Shown here in pieces: positions 45,101 to 55,656 of a DNA stretch of 64,000 bases (position 1 is its first letter; each line of letters begins with the position of its first letter). The notes beneath the pieces were generated by a model. It ran no database searches. It saw nothing but the letters and a program-made list of their open reading frames with translations, and was not told the origin of the DNA. Both the position numbers and the translations under genes were made by a program. The DNA comes from Calvatia gigantea (taxonomy: Eukaryota > Basidiomycota > Agaricomycetes > Agaricales > Lycoperdaceae). The stretch covers positions 310,001 through 374,000 of the forward strand of contig JACAAK010000016.1 in assembly GCA_025093985.1 (NCBI GenBank). The letters are read 5' to 3'.

Positions 45101-47439
45101 GCCTTATTGAACTTGTTGACAGCAGCGAACGAGGAAGATGCATAGAGTACTTGTTTGGGGTAGGCAGGAAGCAGGGGGTTATTAAATAAATGAAATGCAT
45201 TGATGTGGAAGTAGGATGAACATAGCGAGTTGTGGTACCCGGCGGTTGGGAAAGGGAGTCAGGGTCTGAAAATGCGAGAGACCCCAGGCGGTAAATGGTG
45301 CGCAGTTAAACCCATTGTAAGGCGGGTTTCGTGGTTGTAGAGGAATTAAGGGTACGATTGGTGGTAGAAAGATGATCTGTACAATACATCGCTATCCCTA
45401 TACTATCCCTGGGCCGGAATTTCGATTCACCAGTGCATGACTTGGGTGGGATGGCAGGGTCCTGGGTCAAGCTAGATACGAGCTGTGTAGGAACGAGAGG
45501 CGAGGAGACTTTCAGAGATATTCTCGTCACAAGTCACGCTCGCAGACCCGAGCTCCACGTGCCTGAGGACCGAGTCGCTCTGTGTATCAAATGGAAACGA
45601 CAATCAAATCTGTTCAAAATGCTTCTTCTAGCCCTGCTGTCTGTGAGAAACCATCATGAGCAATCTTTGAACGCGACGTCCTCCTCCACGATGTGTTGCC
45701 TTGGAACAAGACAGTGTGTCGTGAATGTTGTCCTCGCGTGGCGCCATAACCATAATCGCACGGAGCGTCCCCTCTGTTTGAATATATAATCAAGCCAGAT
45801 CACCTCTGGCCAACACTACAATTTCCTGACTGAGACTGCTGAATCGAATGCCTTTTTTCATACACTTACAAACTGGCCATGCATGAATCTCTGGGAAGGA
45901 TTCAATATCATTCCACAAGCCTGTTGAAAATCGGCGGCTCGGCGTCATGTGCTGATGTCATGAAGAATTTTCGGGTTTCCATATTCGTTCCGTTCCGTTG
46001 TTTCAGTTCCGATTCCGCCGCAAAAGTCTTGTTTGTATTGTCTCGTAAATAAGTGTACATTACTGTTTCCTCACTTATACGTAGTCTCCTGTATTCTCGA
46101 GGTCCAGTTCTTTTCCGTGGACCTCAGTCCACTGTGAAGCCTGCGAGTACCGTTGTCGCCTACACTGTGCTTACAAAGATATGTCGCGTCAAAGCCGCGT
46201 GTCACAAGATGGGTTTAACCAAATGTGTCACGTTGGGGGAAAAGGGGAGCAGGCGGGGACAAGTTGGGAGTAAGAAGGGAAGCGGGGCACTTGAGGTCAC
46301 ACAAGAAGGGCAACGATTGAAATGGAACTCTGCTTATTAGGAAGGTCTGTGACATGATCAATGGATCCGAGGACGAAATTTGAGCACCTCGGAGATCAAG
46401 TCTTCCGGTCTCTAAATCAAAAGGAGCTAAGCTCGGCGAGTAAATAACTTACCGGTGTGTGGCAGCAAACTGGACTTGATTCTGATAACTCACAGTATGG
46501 TCTTGATGACCGCATGCCCTCTTACAAAACCAAATTACAGCTTCCGTTATCCATTTTCGCAGCTCCAATGACAAGTTTTTTGGTACTTATCTTCTTTTTG
46601 CCTCCGTCTCTTAATTCGCCTCCGGCCATCAGAAATCGCTCTCAGAGGGGCGATGGCTAGCTTAACCTCTACACACCAAAGGTACAGAGAATCCTGATGT
46701 CGGCGAACGTCGAAGGTGTAGGGTGGGGTGAGAGCAAGATGCACTAATGGCGATGGAGAGTTGAGATATGCGACCTTGTGCTCGTGTTATGGCAGTTGCT
46801 CTTCATCTAAACCCCGACATACAAGTGATCACATAATGACTCAGACCTTCTTTCATTGTTCTTTCTAATCGATGGGGGTATCTCGCTCTCCTCAACAAAT
46901 CCACGGGTGGAGAGTGGATGGAGGTGAATAAATACGTTGAGCATTCACAGCCGACTTGCATTAGAGTAAGGATAAACGTTAGGAATCTATAATATGGATA
47001 TAGAACACCGACCTAGTCCCGAGACAATAATGAACTCACTCACACGGTGAGCGTCGGAATATATAGTGAAAGGGAAGGATGCTTTCCCCACCCATTTACC
47101 CATTGGTGTCCGGAAGTACTAAGCCACCGTACCGCACCCATTCCAATAATTGAGCTCTCAATGATTTCGTCCAACGGCAATAGCCACCCTTACTTTCTTG
47201 AGCGGAAACACTTTTGCCCTCGTCGCCCGAAGACGCAACAGATCACTTGGGCATTCTTTTGGTTAATTGTGACGGTGATGGGATAATAAGGTGGGGAATT
47301 TTGCGACTGATGGACGTGAGGCGGGCGTCGCGGTTTGGAGCATTGAGTTCGTCTCGCCTTCGAACGGAAGTACAGGGTCTTGTTGAACATGCATTTGTTG
47401 GTTGTGTTGAAAGCACGTGAGATATACAGAGTTTACAGG
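45101..47439. other. Gene-less stretch
   Basis: About 2.3 kb of short open frames without domains. No supported gene and no clear repeat. Confidence 0.4.
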
Positions 47440-48235
47440 ACATACTTTACGACGTACTGATCCCTGGGCATGCCTTGGATTTCGACGCCCTCAATTCCGG
47501 TCTCCGACTGAGTATCAGGAGCCCGATCCCTGCATGATTTTCTCCGTTTCTGGGTCTGTTCGGGTGTGACATGTGGTGCCTCCCGGACGGGGTGTTCCAA
47601 GCACATAATAGTGCATTAAGTGTCTGTTCGCGTGCGCATACCATCGACGAGGCTGTGACGAGCCTGCAGGGGAACTTCAACCCAAGCGAATCCAGTGAGC
47701 GCTATTACTTCGAAGGACCGTCCGAGGCGGGAATCCCTTTGAAACGAGGCAGCTGGCCTAATAAGAAGCTAATCTTTTCCGAAGTGTTTGATCACGCCAC
47801 CAATTTCACGAGATAGACTGAAGTACCATCTGTGCCCGCGTCAGGTTAGCATCGGCAAAAAAATTGTTGTGTCATGAACAGCGACACACCTCGTATTCGT
47901 ACCAGTCTTACCTGACTCCCAATCCCCCCAAGTTAACTGGTTTGAAAACTCTGCCCTCCTCAACCAACTCATCTCCGTCACTGTGTCAATGCCTTATTCA
48001 TCCCTTCCTCCTGCGTGCTTCACTCCGCGCCTCCTGAGGCGATGTCTGTTCCTAAGCACACACTAGGATGGATCCATGTTCGGCATAGTGAGTCATGACG
48101 TTCAGGTGTTATTCACGGCTGGGGCTTGATGTATACTCGGGAAAACTGAGGATCCGACGCGAGAAATAGTGTGTTTGTGGTGTTCGTTTGGTGTGGTTGT
48201 TGACGTAAGCAGGAGAGGAAAACACACAGTCTCAT
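47440..48235 (+). repeat. Dispersed unclassified repeat, copy 1
   Basis: Shares blocks with 58600-58900 and with 62290-63850. Examples are a GGCATGCCTTGGATTTCGAC-type block, a CTGTTCGCGTGCG/CTGCTCGCGTACG-type block, a CACGCCACCAATTTCACGA/AAGCCACCAATATCACGAA block near 47800, and a TTGATGTATACTCGGGAAAA/GTGATGTATGCTCAGGAGAA block near 48130. An 81-codon frame at 47571-47816 has no recognised domain. CpG is normal up to about 48208. Confidence 0.45.
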
Positions 48236-48300
48236 TCTACAATTCTGAGGTGAGTTACATTATGCTTAACTGCATTATACCTTTTACTTATATGACCTAT

Positions 48301-48380
48301 AGTGTATTATCTCACTCTAGGTATTTCTTAATATATTTATAGTCTTGTTCTATGATTCTGAGTGTATTATCTCACTCTAG
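48301..48380 (+). repeat. Pair of exact 20-bp repeats spaced 60 bp apart
   Basis: AGTGTATTATCTCACTCTAG occurs at 48301-48320 and again at 48361-48380 at the start of the CpG-depleted block. A partly related AATTCTGAGGTGAG precedes them. Confidence 0.7.
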
Positions 48381-49078
48381 ATCCCTGCTGCTCGTTACAA
48401 CAATTTCACCTATGCTCCAGCCCATTGCTTCAGGTAGGCAAAGGTAACAATATTGCTCTGAGCTGTTCCTTCATGAAACAGCTGGGACAGTAGTCTGCTT
48501 GATTTCTAAGGGCTAGCAGAGACCACTGGGGGTGTATATGTGCACCTTTGCAAGGGCAATAACAGGGAGTGTGAAGCCTAACTGTGTGCTCACATGGTAC
48601 TTTTCAAAAAAAAAAATGCTGGTATGAACAATCAAAAGATTTAAGGTTACCTGATCCTTCTTCCCTATTGATCTCAGTCGCACCACCTCTGTTCCTTGTA
48701 GTTGGTCTATGAAAATGATTTCTACATCAGTCTAATATCTATTCCATATGGACAGGCAAGATTTCACACTGGGTTATCCAAATATTAGGGAACTATTGAG
48801 CCTAAATGATAGTGATCTTAGAAAAGTGAATGAACTATGTTCAGGTTGACTCACAATAGGCAAAGATGTAAATCTGTCCTATCAATGCCATTTTTTCACT
48901 TGAATAGAAGGGTAATATCATGACCTCAATTAATTACTCAAACAGGATTCTCAGGCCACTGGGTCACCCTTGACAATGCAGCTGTGATCAAAGTTCCAAA
49001 TGTCAGCAGGGATGTTCAATTACTGACAGGATATATACATGTATGAAATAGTGGCATTGTTAGTCCACCATTCCTTCC

Positions 49079-49433
49079 ATGAGCATCCAGTCTCAGAACC
49101 ATGTATTCTTCTTGGAAGCTATTGACCTTGTCAGCTACACTACCATCCTTGGAATCTTGTATGGCATTGCATTCATGCTTTATTGCCTCTATGCTCAATT
49201 GTTGTACCCTCAGCTCTGGAGGCCAGACAAACATATACAAGCTAGGTTTACACTTGGCTATATTTCTCTTGTATTATTTTGCACAACAGTCTTTCTTGCA
49301 GTGAATGCACAGCTAATATAGATGTCATATTTAAATTATACCAATGCCCCTAGAGGGCCATTGGGATTGGATGATCCTATGTTGACTACAACTACCAAAT
49401 ATAGTATAGCAATGGCTGTCCTTGACTTGGCTT
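49079..49433 (+). pseudogene. Membrane-protein copy B, 5' half (split by insertion)
   Basis: The frame from ATG at 49079 reads 80 residues with FLEAIDLVSYTTILGILYG, LYCLYAQLLYPQL and RFTLGYISLVLF. It matches the start of the copy at 56834 (LLETLDLISNTTVFGVLYG, RFTLAYTSL) and stops at TAG 49319-49321. Similarity continues without an open frame to 49433, where the inserted element begins. Nearly every CpG of the 56.8 kb copy is TG or CA here. The gene is dead: it has a stop and is interrupted by 4 kb. Confidence 0.75.
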
Positions 49434-49461
49434 CACCTAAGAATACTGAATAACCAGTCTT

Positions 49462-49498
49462 ATTAGAGGGGTACTACCATAGCTGGTACCCCTCTAAT
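49462..49498 (+). repeat. Hairpin inside the terminal repeat
   Basis: Perfect 13-bp arms ATTAGAGGGGTAC and GTACCCCTCTAAT with an 11-nt loop, about 30 bp from the outer end of the element. It recurs in the opposite arm near 53410-53446. Confidence 0.8.
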
Positions 49499-49854
49499 TA
49501 GAGTGGTTTAGCCCTTTTCCCTCATAGGATAGAAATTGGGTCCAACTTAGCATGAAAAACTTGTACAAGAAAGTACTCCATTGAGTGGCTACTGGCTAAG
49601 CTCCCAGATGCCATTGTCCATGACACTTAGGCTTCTCCCTCACTGTCTCCCACCATCACCCCACTCTTCCCATATCTCCCCTGCTCACTGGGCCCCATTG
49701 TTGCCACTTTTATTGCTGCCACTGCTACCCCACCACAGTGTCTCCACCACCATCACTGCCCTATTATGGTGGCACATCCCAATCCAGCTCATGGATCATT
49801 TGTGGATGCCCCTGCCCAATTTTCCTGCACTCTTGTCAACACTGTCTTTGACAA

Positions 49855-50165
49855 TGAGCTTGAGTATCCCTACCAAATCCCACTGATTTTAGTGCAATTA
49901 ATTTGATATATTAGATGTATATAGTATGAGGTGTAGAATGTGCAATAAAATAATTGATTAATCAGTGAAAATGAAGTGTTTTAAGTGCAGAAGTGTCACC
50001 ACAAGAACCTTCTGCATAGGAATACACCACTGTGTTCTTACTGGATACTTGCCTGATTCTGGTAGCCATTTGTATAGGCTATTAGGATATACCAGACTGC
50101 CTTCTACAGAATAGCATGGAGAGGCACAATGGCCATGATGACAATGAGGCATATTTTCTCAGTAT
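49855..50165 (+). repeat. Inner inverted repeat, left arm
   Basis: About 305 bp that recurs in reverse complement at 50511-50815, with a 345-bp AT-rich spacer (50166-50510). The outer part also belongs to the long terminal repeat. Confidence 0.8.
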
Positions 50166-50510
50166 TTCACTTATATCTTCTTGTATGTTTTATCTTTTTT
50201 GATTATAAATACCTTTCCAGAAAGGTGGGTTAGGTAGGAGTAGAATACAATAAGTCTCATAGAGATAGACTGAGTTCCTGAGGAGTTATAGATGAAATAA
50301 GACAGGATTTCATGACAGATCAAATTTAGGATCATAATACACCTTCATCTTTGATGTTCACATCACCTTGAGTATTATTTTCCCCATATCTTTTCAATTC
50401 CTTGGTATATCTACAAATGGTTTTTTGCACTTGATAAGAGCTGTGTAACTGTATTATAATATAAAGGAAGGTGTAGAGAATAAATTTATTTGTAGAGATA
50501 TGATGGAAAT

Positions 50511-50815
50511 ACTGAGAAAATATGCCTTATTGTCATCATGGCCATTGTGCCTCTCCATGCTATTCTGTAGAAGGCAGTCTGGTATATCCTAATAGCCTAT
50601 ACAAATGGCTACCAGAATCAGGCAAGTATCCAGTAAGAACACAGTGGTGTATTCCTATGCAGAAGGTTCTTGTGGTGACACTTCTGCACTTAAAACACTT
50701 CATTTTCACTGATTAATCAATTATTTTATTGCACATTCTACACCTCATACTATATACATCTAATATATCAAATTAATTGCACTAAAATCAGTGGGATTTG
50801 GTAGGGATACTCAAG
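50511..50815 (-). repeat. Inner inverted repeat, right arm
   Basis: Reverse complement of 49855-50165. It ends abruptly at 50815 (CTCAAGCTCAT), where CpG-normal DNA starts. About 225 bp of it (about 50588-50814) recurs in direct orientation at 52825-53054. Confidence 0.8.
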
Positions 50816-52821
50816 CTCATAATCATCAATTGAAGGCGGTGCACGTGGCAGTCCGCACCTACGCAAGAACAAACGTAGGTACTAAGTTGACCTCTTCAAA
50901 GCTTCAACCCGAAACCGAAAAGCCGCCCCGAGAACCCATGAAACACGTAAAACTAAGAATTGTCCGGGGGCATACGCAACGCGCCCAGATCCAACTATTG
51001 CGCGTGCCCGTGATGCTAGGAGGGCAGCCTCCCTCCTAAGCCGTTCAGTCCGTTCCTCGATATACGCTACAGTGAGTCGTGTACCCTCTGCACAGCTAAG
51101 ACCTGGCCCCGCCAGCATCGTCGCGTCCCAAAGCCCAGTCCGGCGAAGTGCGGTCGATCATCAAGACATTTTCGTCACATATCACAGACGAGAACTCTGC
51201 GGAGTCAAATGCGAACGAAAACCAACTCGCACAACACCACCCAACCAAGCTTGCAAAATTTAAACATTTAAACATTGACATTAGAAACGTTTACGTTGTC
51301 GATCCGACGCGGTTTTGTATCCGCGTACTATCAAATTGATACATGTCTGACCACCGTTCCCAAGGGTCTGTAGCGCCAGGTGAACGTTTGAACATCGGCG
51401 GCGGTAACAACACCCATTGTTTTTGTGCTGGGCGACACAGTCACGTATGATATCTGTCATAATACCCATTATTATACCAGTATCAACAGTACGTATCCCG
51501 GTGCATTTGTGTAACTTCCTGTTGAATATTGGCCTAATGCTCCAGTCAATGGTTCCCTTCACCCTCGAGAGTCACACTCGATCTATCCGAACACGACTTC
51601 CTTATCCAAGATATCGTCCTCGAACAAGGTAGGACGTCATTCAAATAGTCCTCACATGCTGCCCAACAGTAAAACCGCCCGAAGCGCCTCCTCTTGGGCC
51701 AGTGGGCCCCAGTCAAGTTTGCAGTCGCCCAGGCCCTCGTTGAGGTCTGGCAGAAGGCGGCGCCGAGGGGCTAGGCGCAACTTCCTCACCTAGCAATCCA
51801 ATATGGGCGCAGGTCCCAACAAGAGTCCTCGGCATAATCGCATACCAACTCGGAGAATGATCCTGCTAGTGTATTTATATAACCAAATAAACGGCAGGCG
51901 GTCGTTGGGAATGGCTATATTGAGCAATCCAGAACATTTACCTCCCAAACTTTTGTAAATCCCGACACTCTAGCGAGCTGGTAATGTTTGGTGGCGTACT
52001 TGAACGGGTCGACATGTGCAACGGCGAACAAGTTCACTCCCGCTTCCGCCTCTCTGAACTCATCATGTACTTACCATGAGGGAGATACCGATGAAGGATG
52101 TATTATGGCATAGTCCATCTAGTGTAGGCCGCGGCGGACAGGGGATAAGGTAGGGAGTGAAGAGGGAGTGAGGTAAAGTGAGTGGGAGAGAGAAGAAGAG
52201 CGCACCACAGGCGTTGGATAAGACGGGACACAGGAGAGTGCATGCAAACACAGCGTTACAGTGTAGTGTGGTCAGTCGCAGTTATCAAGGCAAATAAGTA
52301 TTAATTATTCATCGAAGTATCCGTTCTTAGCCAGCTCCACACTCGCTTCTCTGGTGCACTCCGCATGACTACCAACACCTACTTACTCGGTTCTGGTTAC
52401 TCCCCAAGCGCCATTGAAAATAGTCGTCGTCGATATATCTATTCTATGTCGGAAGGTTATCTGTTTTCCATTAGTTTGACTCGAAATCAGCTGAGTTCTA
52501 GGTCAGGTCTTGGCGTTATGTGAGTCCCCCGCACGACGTCCCACAATGACCGTGCGGAGAAGATAGAAGGGCACGGAAAAGAAGCAGGACCGACAGTGAC
52601 CGCTTGACCGGTGACCGCCCAGAGTATGCCCTCTTAACCCGTTGAACTCCTACCGTTCCAGCATCAAGCACAGGAAGAGCTCTCAGGACAACCTGGATTA
52701 TCAATTGTAGCCGAATACGCTCCCTGTATTCCCAGCACGGAACACCCGAAATCACGTTGTCAATTTCCCAGGTTCATTCAATGAACAATTGAGGTCAAAA
52801 ATTCTCTCTTGATCGACCCCT
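50816..52821. other. CpG-normal 2-kb segment inside the element
   Basis: Abrupt change to GC-richer DNA with ordinary CpG. Only short open frames are present; no domain was recognised. A purine-rich tract lies at about 52138-52200. The segment is flanked by direct copies of about 225 bp of repeat DNA. It could be captured genomic DNA, a nested insertion or an assembly join. Confidence 0.6.
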
Positions 52822-53472
52822 CTAATAGCCTATACAAATGGCTACCAGAATCAGGCAAGTATCCAGTAAGAACACAGTGGTGTATTCCTATGCAGAAGGT
52901 TCTTGTGGTGACACTTCTGCACATTAAAACACTTCATTTTCACTGATTAATCAATTATTTTATTGCACATTCTACACCTCATACTATATACATCTAATAT
53001 ATCAAATTAATTGCACTAAAATCAGTGGGATTTGGTAGGGATACTCAAGCTCATTGTCAAAGACAGTGTTGACAAGAGTGCAGGAAAATTGGGCAGGGGC
53101 ATCCACAAATGATCCATGAGCTGGATTGGGATGTGCCACCATAATAGGGCAGTGATGGTGGTGGAGACACTGTGGTGGGGTAGCAGTGGCAGCAATAAAA
53201 GTGGCAACAATGGGGCCCAGTGAGCAGGGGAGATATGGGAAGAGTGGGGTGATGGTGGGAGACAGTGAGGGAGAAGCCTAAGTGTCATGGACAATGGCAT
53301 CTGGGAGCTTAGCCAGTAGCCACTCAATGGAGTACTTTCTTGTACAAGTTTTTCATGCTAAGTTGGACCCAATTTCTATCCTATGAGGGAAAAGGGCTAA
53401 ACCACTCTAATTAGAGGGGTACCAGCTATGGTAGTACCCCTCTAATAAGACTGGTTATTTAGTATTCTTAGG

Positions 53473-53689
53473 TACTTAGCTTTGGAGACCTTGATGATAG
53501 TAATACAGGTTGGTCATTGGTTTAATATGTCAATGTCATTGAAGAAACAATCTTGATAGATCTGGTACCTGTGGATCATATGGAGCAGAACACAATACAC
53601 TGTGGCAGTCATTGCTCTAGCTTTGCTACTTCTCTTCTCTTATATTGGTATGTCAACCACAATTCTCAGTAGCTATTGCACATAATGAT
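53473..53689 (+). pseudogene. Membrane-protein copy B, 3' half (after insertion)
   Basis: Matches 57175-57385 of copy C, for example the TCTGGTACCTGTGGATCATA block against TCTGGCGCCTGTGGATAGTA and the TTTGCTACTTCTCTTCTCTT block against TTTGCTACTCCTTTTCGCTT. It continues the split copy B from 49433 and is cut off at 53690 by the next element. Confidence 0.7.
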
Positions 53690-53990
53690 GTTGTGTATAC
53701 CCAGACTCCCCTCCAGTTGGTTGAAGGCTTTATATAAGCAGACATTGATCCAATGTTGTTCCATACTTTGTTAACTGTTAACACATCCAATTGACTGGCA
53801 CAACTTGTATTTGCATATATGCATATGTTTGTCATTATGTTAGTATATTGTGAATGTTGGAACAAATAATGTGCTGTTTCTGCATATCATGACCCAATTA
53901 GGGTGAACTATACCTTCTGAGAATAGACATTGCACCCTAAGTCTACTTGTACATGCATATACAAGGTGGACATGAGGTTGCTGAAATCTA

Positions 53991-54374
53991 ATGTCAAACA
54001 TCAGTAAAAAAACTAAGCAGAATCTTATAATGTACTACCACACTCCTCTAGCAAAGATACTACATCTCATACAATCCCACAATTTGACCATTCCAGCAAT
54101 CATTAAAGGTCTTCTCCTGGGTGGTCACCATGCACTACAAGAGGATCTAATCAAAAATACAACATCTGTCTTCAAAACATTCTATGAGCACCAACCAGAT
54201 CTTGTTTTCTCATGGGCATTTGAGCTCATCTTACAGTGTCTGCAGGCAGAGTTACTAACATTAACTCGACAACAACATGGATTTCATTTCAATGTCAAAC
54301 ATGCTACAGTGACATCACTCCATGGTTCATTCATGCAAATTGTTGCACAAAAGATGAAGGGCTTGTCATATTGA
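53991..54374 (+). pseudogene. Element-borne unknown protein, N-terminal fragment (E1)
   Basis: A frame of 127 codons from ATG 53991. Blocks TIPAIIKGLLLGGHHALQ, YEHQPDLVFSWAFELILQCL and QAELLTLTRQQHG match the fragments in E2 (YEHSPEIMHSWAFSLVTRCL) and E3 (QAEVVELTRPRHG). The family is not recognised. It is truncated at the junction with the helicase fragment. CpG is almost absent although the frame is still open. Confidence 0.55.
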
Positions 54375-54376
54375 AT

Positions 54377-54858
54377 AACCTTGATACAAATGTCTTGTTA
54401 TTACAGAGCCATAGAAAATGCAGGTCTGTGAGAATCTTCTCAGGCCCAACAACAATAACTTGATACACCCCATTTGCTATGTTCTGAAGATGTATGAGGT
54501 GCTTGTTGACATCTAGATATTTCATTGACCCACTCACCTCAAATATCTCATCTGAACTACTCCCAGCTGTTAGATTGATGGCCTTAATGCTGAGCTTTTT
54601 GACCTTGTGGACATTCTGATTCCCCAGAACATTGAGAGCTGTGATAATAATGATAATGCTGCCATCATTAAACAAGAGTGGTATCCAGAAGGTCAGAGTC
54701 TTCCCAGAACCAGTTGCTGAGATAGTAACAGTATCATGGCCTCGGAGCTGGGCGAGGGCATCCTTGATCCGGAAAAGACAAGAATGATAGCCGAAGCAGG
54801 CCTTTACCTCATTGCGAAGTTCTTCTACTGATGGAATGCAAACCTTGTGAATAGACAT
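54377..54858 (-). pseudogene. RecQ-like helicase, N-terminal fragment (E1)
   Basis: The minus-strand frame from ATG 54858 reads about 160 helicase-like residues. They include CFGYHSCLFRIKDALAQLRG, Walker A in ISATGSGKTLTFWIPLLF (motif I), ITALNVLGNQNV (motif Ia) and IVVGPEKIL. It breaks off before the DEAH motif, so no ATPase core is complete. RecQ-type helicases of this kind are common in repeat elements and chromosome-end regions of basidiomycetes; that context is knowledge of the family, not shown here. Confidence 0.7.
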
Positions 54859-55090
54859 GAGGACAGCACAGTTATACCCAATTTAGTAATGGTGCACAGG
54901 AATGGTGCATTGTTTATCACAATCTCACGATAGGTAATGGCAATGACAAACATATGCAAATGCAAGTTGTGCCAGTCGGTTGGATGTGTTAGCAGTTGAT
55001 GAAGTATGGAACAACATCGGATCAACGTCCGCTTACATAAAGCCTCCAACCAACTGGAGGGGAGTCTGGCGTATACAGTCATGGGCAAGC

Positions 55091-55656
55091 AAAATCAACA
55101 AATTTAATATCTCACGATCGGCTCAATAAGATTGCACGAAATCTTGGCTATTCAGTTGGATTCATGGAATACGTCGAAATACACAACTTTCGGATTTTTC
55201 TCATGAGTTTTGGGTCACTGCCAAATTTTTTCGCAAATTTTTCGCAACATATATGGTCAAAACCCAAGGATACCATCGGCTGCTCGGTGTTCAGACCCCT
55301 TTGGGTGGTCACATCAGTTACAACCTCCAGCCAGATTTTTCGAAGTCAGATGGACTGTGGATGTTGCCACCAGCTGATGGCGTGATCCCATCATTTTTAT
55401 TCAAGTTTCAACATGTATCAAGTAGTGGTGCTTGGCCGATCGGCCTCATTCCCCAGTGGCCTATGGCTTGATTTGCACAAGGAATGAGACCAATGCTGAA
55501 GCAAGCATAGGAGAACATACCATTATCATATAAACCCTCCTATACTGCACTTTGCCCTTTTTTTTGGTGGAATAGTTCCGGTGGTGATATAAAATGGTTT
55601 AATAATGATTATCAATGTTCAATTAATAACATGACATTGGCTTGTTAAAATTGTTT
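55091..55656. other. Spacer between elements E1 and E2
   Basis: No gene is supported. A short T/A-rich stretch repeats TTTTTTCGCAAATTTTTCGC near 55225. CpG is normal. Confidence 0.4.

Larger units (their letters stand above)
48210..50836. other. CpG-depleted block, left
   Basis: Reading through the block I find only isolated CpG (about 48393 and 48679) until 50837, where CpG becomes frequent at once. The block covers the left half of a split membrane-protein copy and the left end of the inserted element. It suggests long-term cytosine methylation and deamination of repeats. Confidence 0.75.
49434..53472. mobile_element. 4-kb insertion with about 650-bp terminal inverted repeats
   Basis: 49434-50090 is repeated in reverse complement at 52822-53472 with near identity, starting CCTAAGAATACT at the outer ends. 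The flanks 49433 and 53473 continue one membrane-protein pseudogene, so the whole segment is inserted DNA. The arms carry no protein motif and lack CpG. The interior contains a second inverted repeat and 2 kb of CpG-normal DNA. No transposase is seen. No target-site duplication is clear. Confidence 0.7.
52822..54735. other. CpG-depleted block, right
   Basis: I find one CpG (about 54267) in about 1.9 kb. CpG returns at 54738 (CCTCGGAGC) in the middle of the helicase fragment, without any visible sequence junction. Confidence 0.75.
53690..55090. mobile_element. TIR element E1 with helicase and unknown-protein fragments
   Basis: About 150-160 bp at 53690-53850 is the inverted copy of 54935-55090, with the shared block CAGACTCCCCTCCAGTTGGT. 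Inside, a plus-strand fragment (53991-54374) and a minus-strand helicase fragment (54377-54858) converge and are both truncated at about 54370. This looks like an internally deleted copy of a larger element with two convergent genes. Related termini occur at about 55660-55805, 56366-56415 and 59538-59687. Confidence 0.65.

Noticed and set aside
49581..49886. 101-codon frame found identically at 49581-49886 (+) and 53022-53327 (-)
   Set aside because: It exists only because the two regions are arms of an inverted repeat. Composition is low-complexity Pro/Leu/Ser with no domain and no other support for coding.
49958..50152. 64-codon frame repeated at 50522-50716
   Set aside because: Also a by-product of inverted repeat arms; too short, and the repeat shows no coding constraint that I can see.
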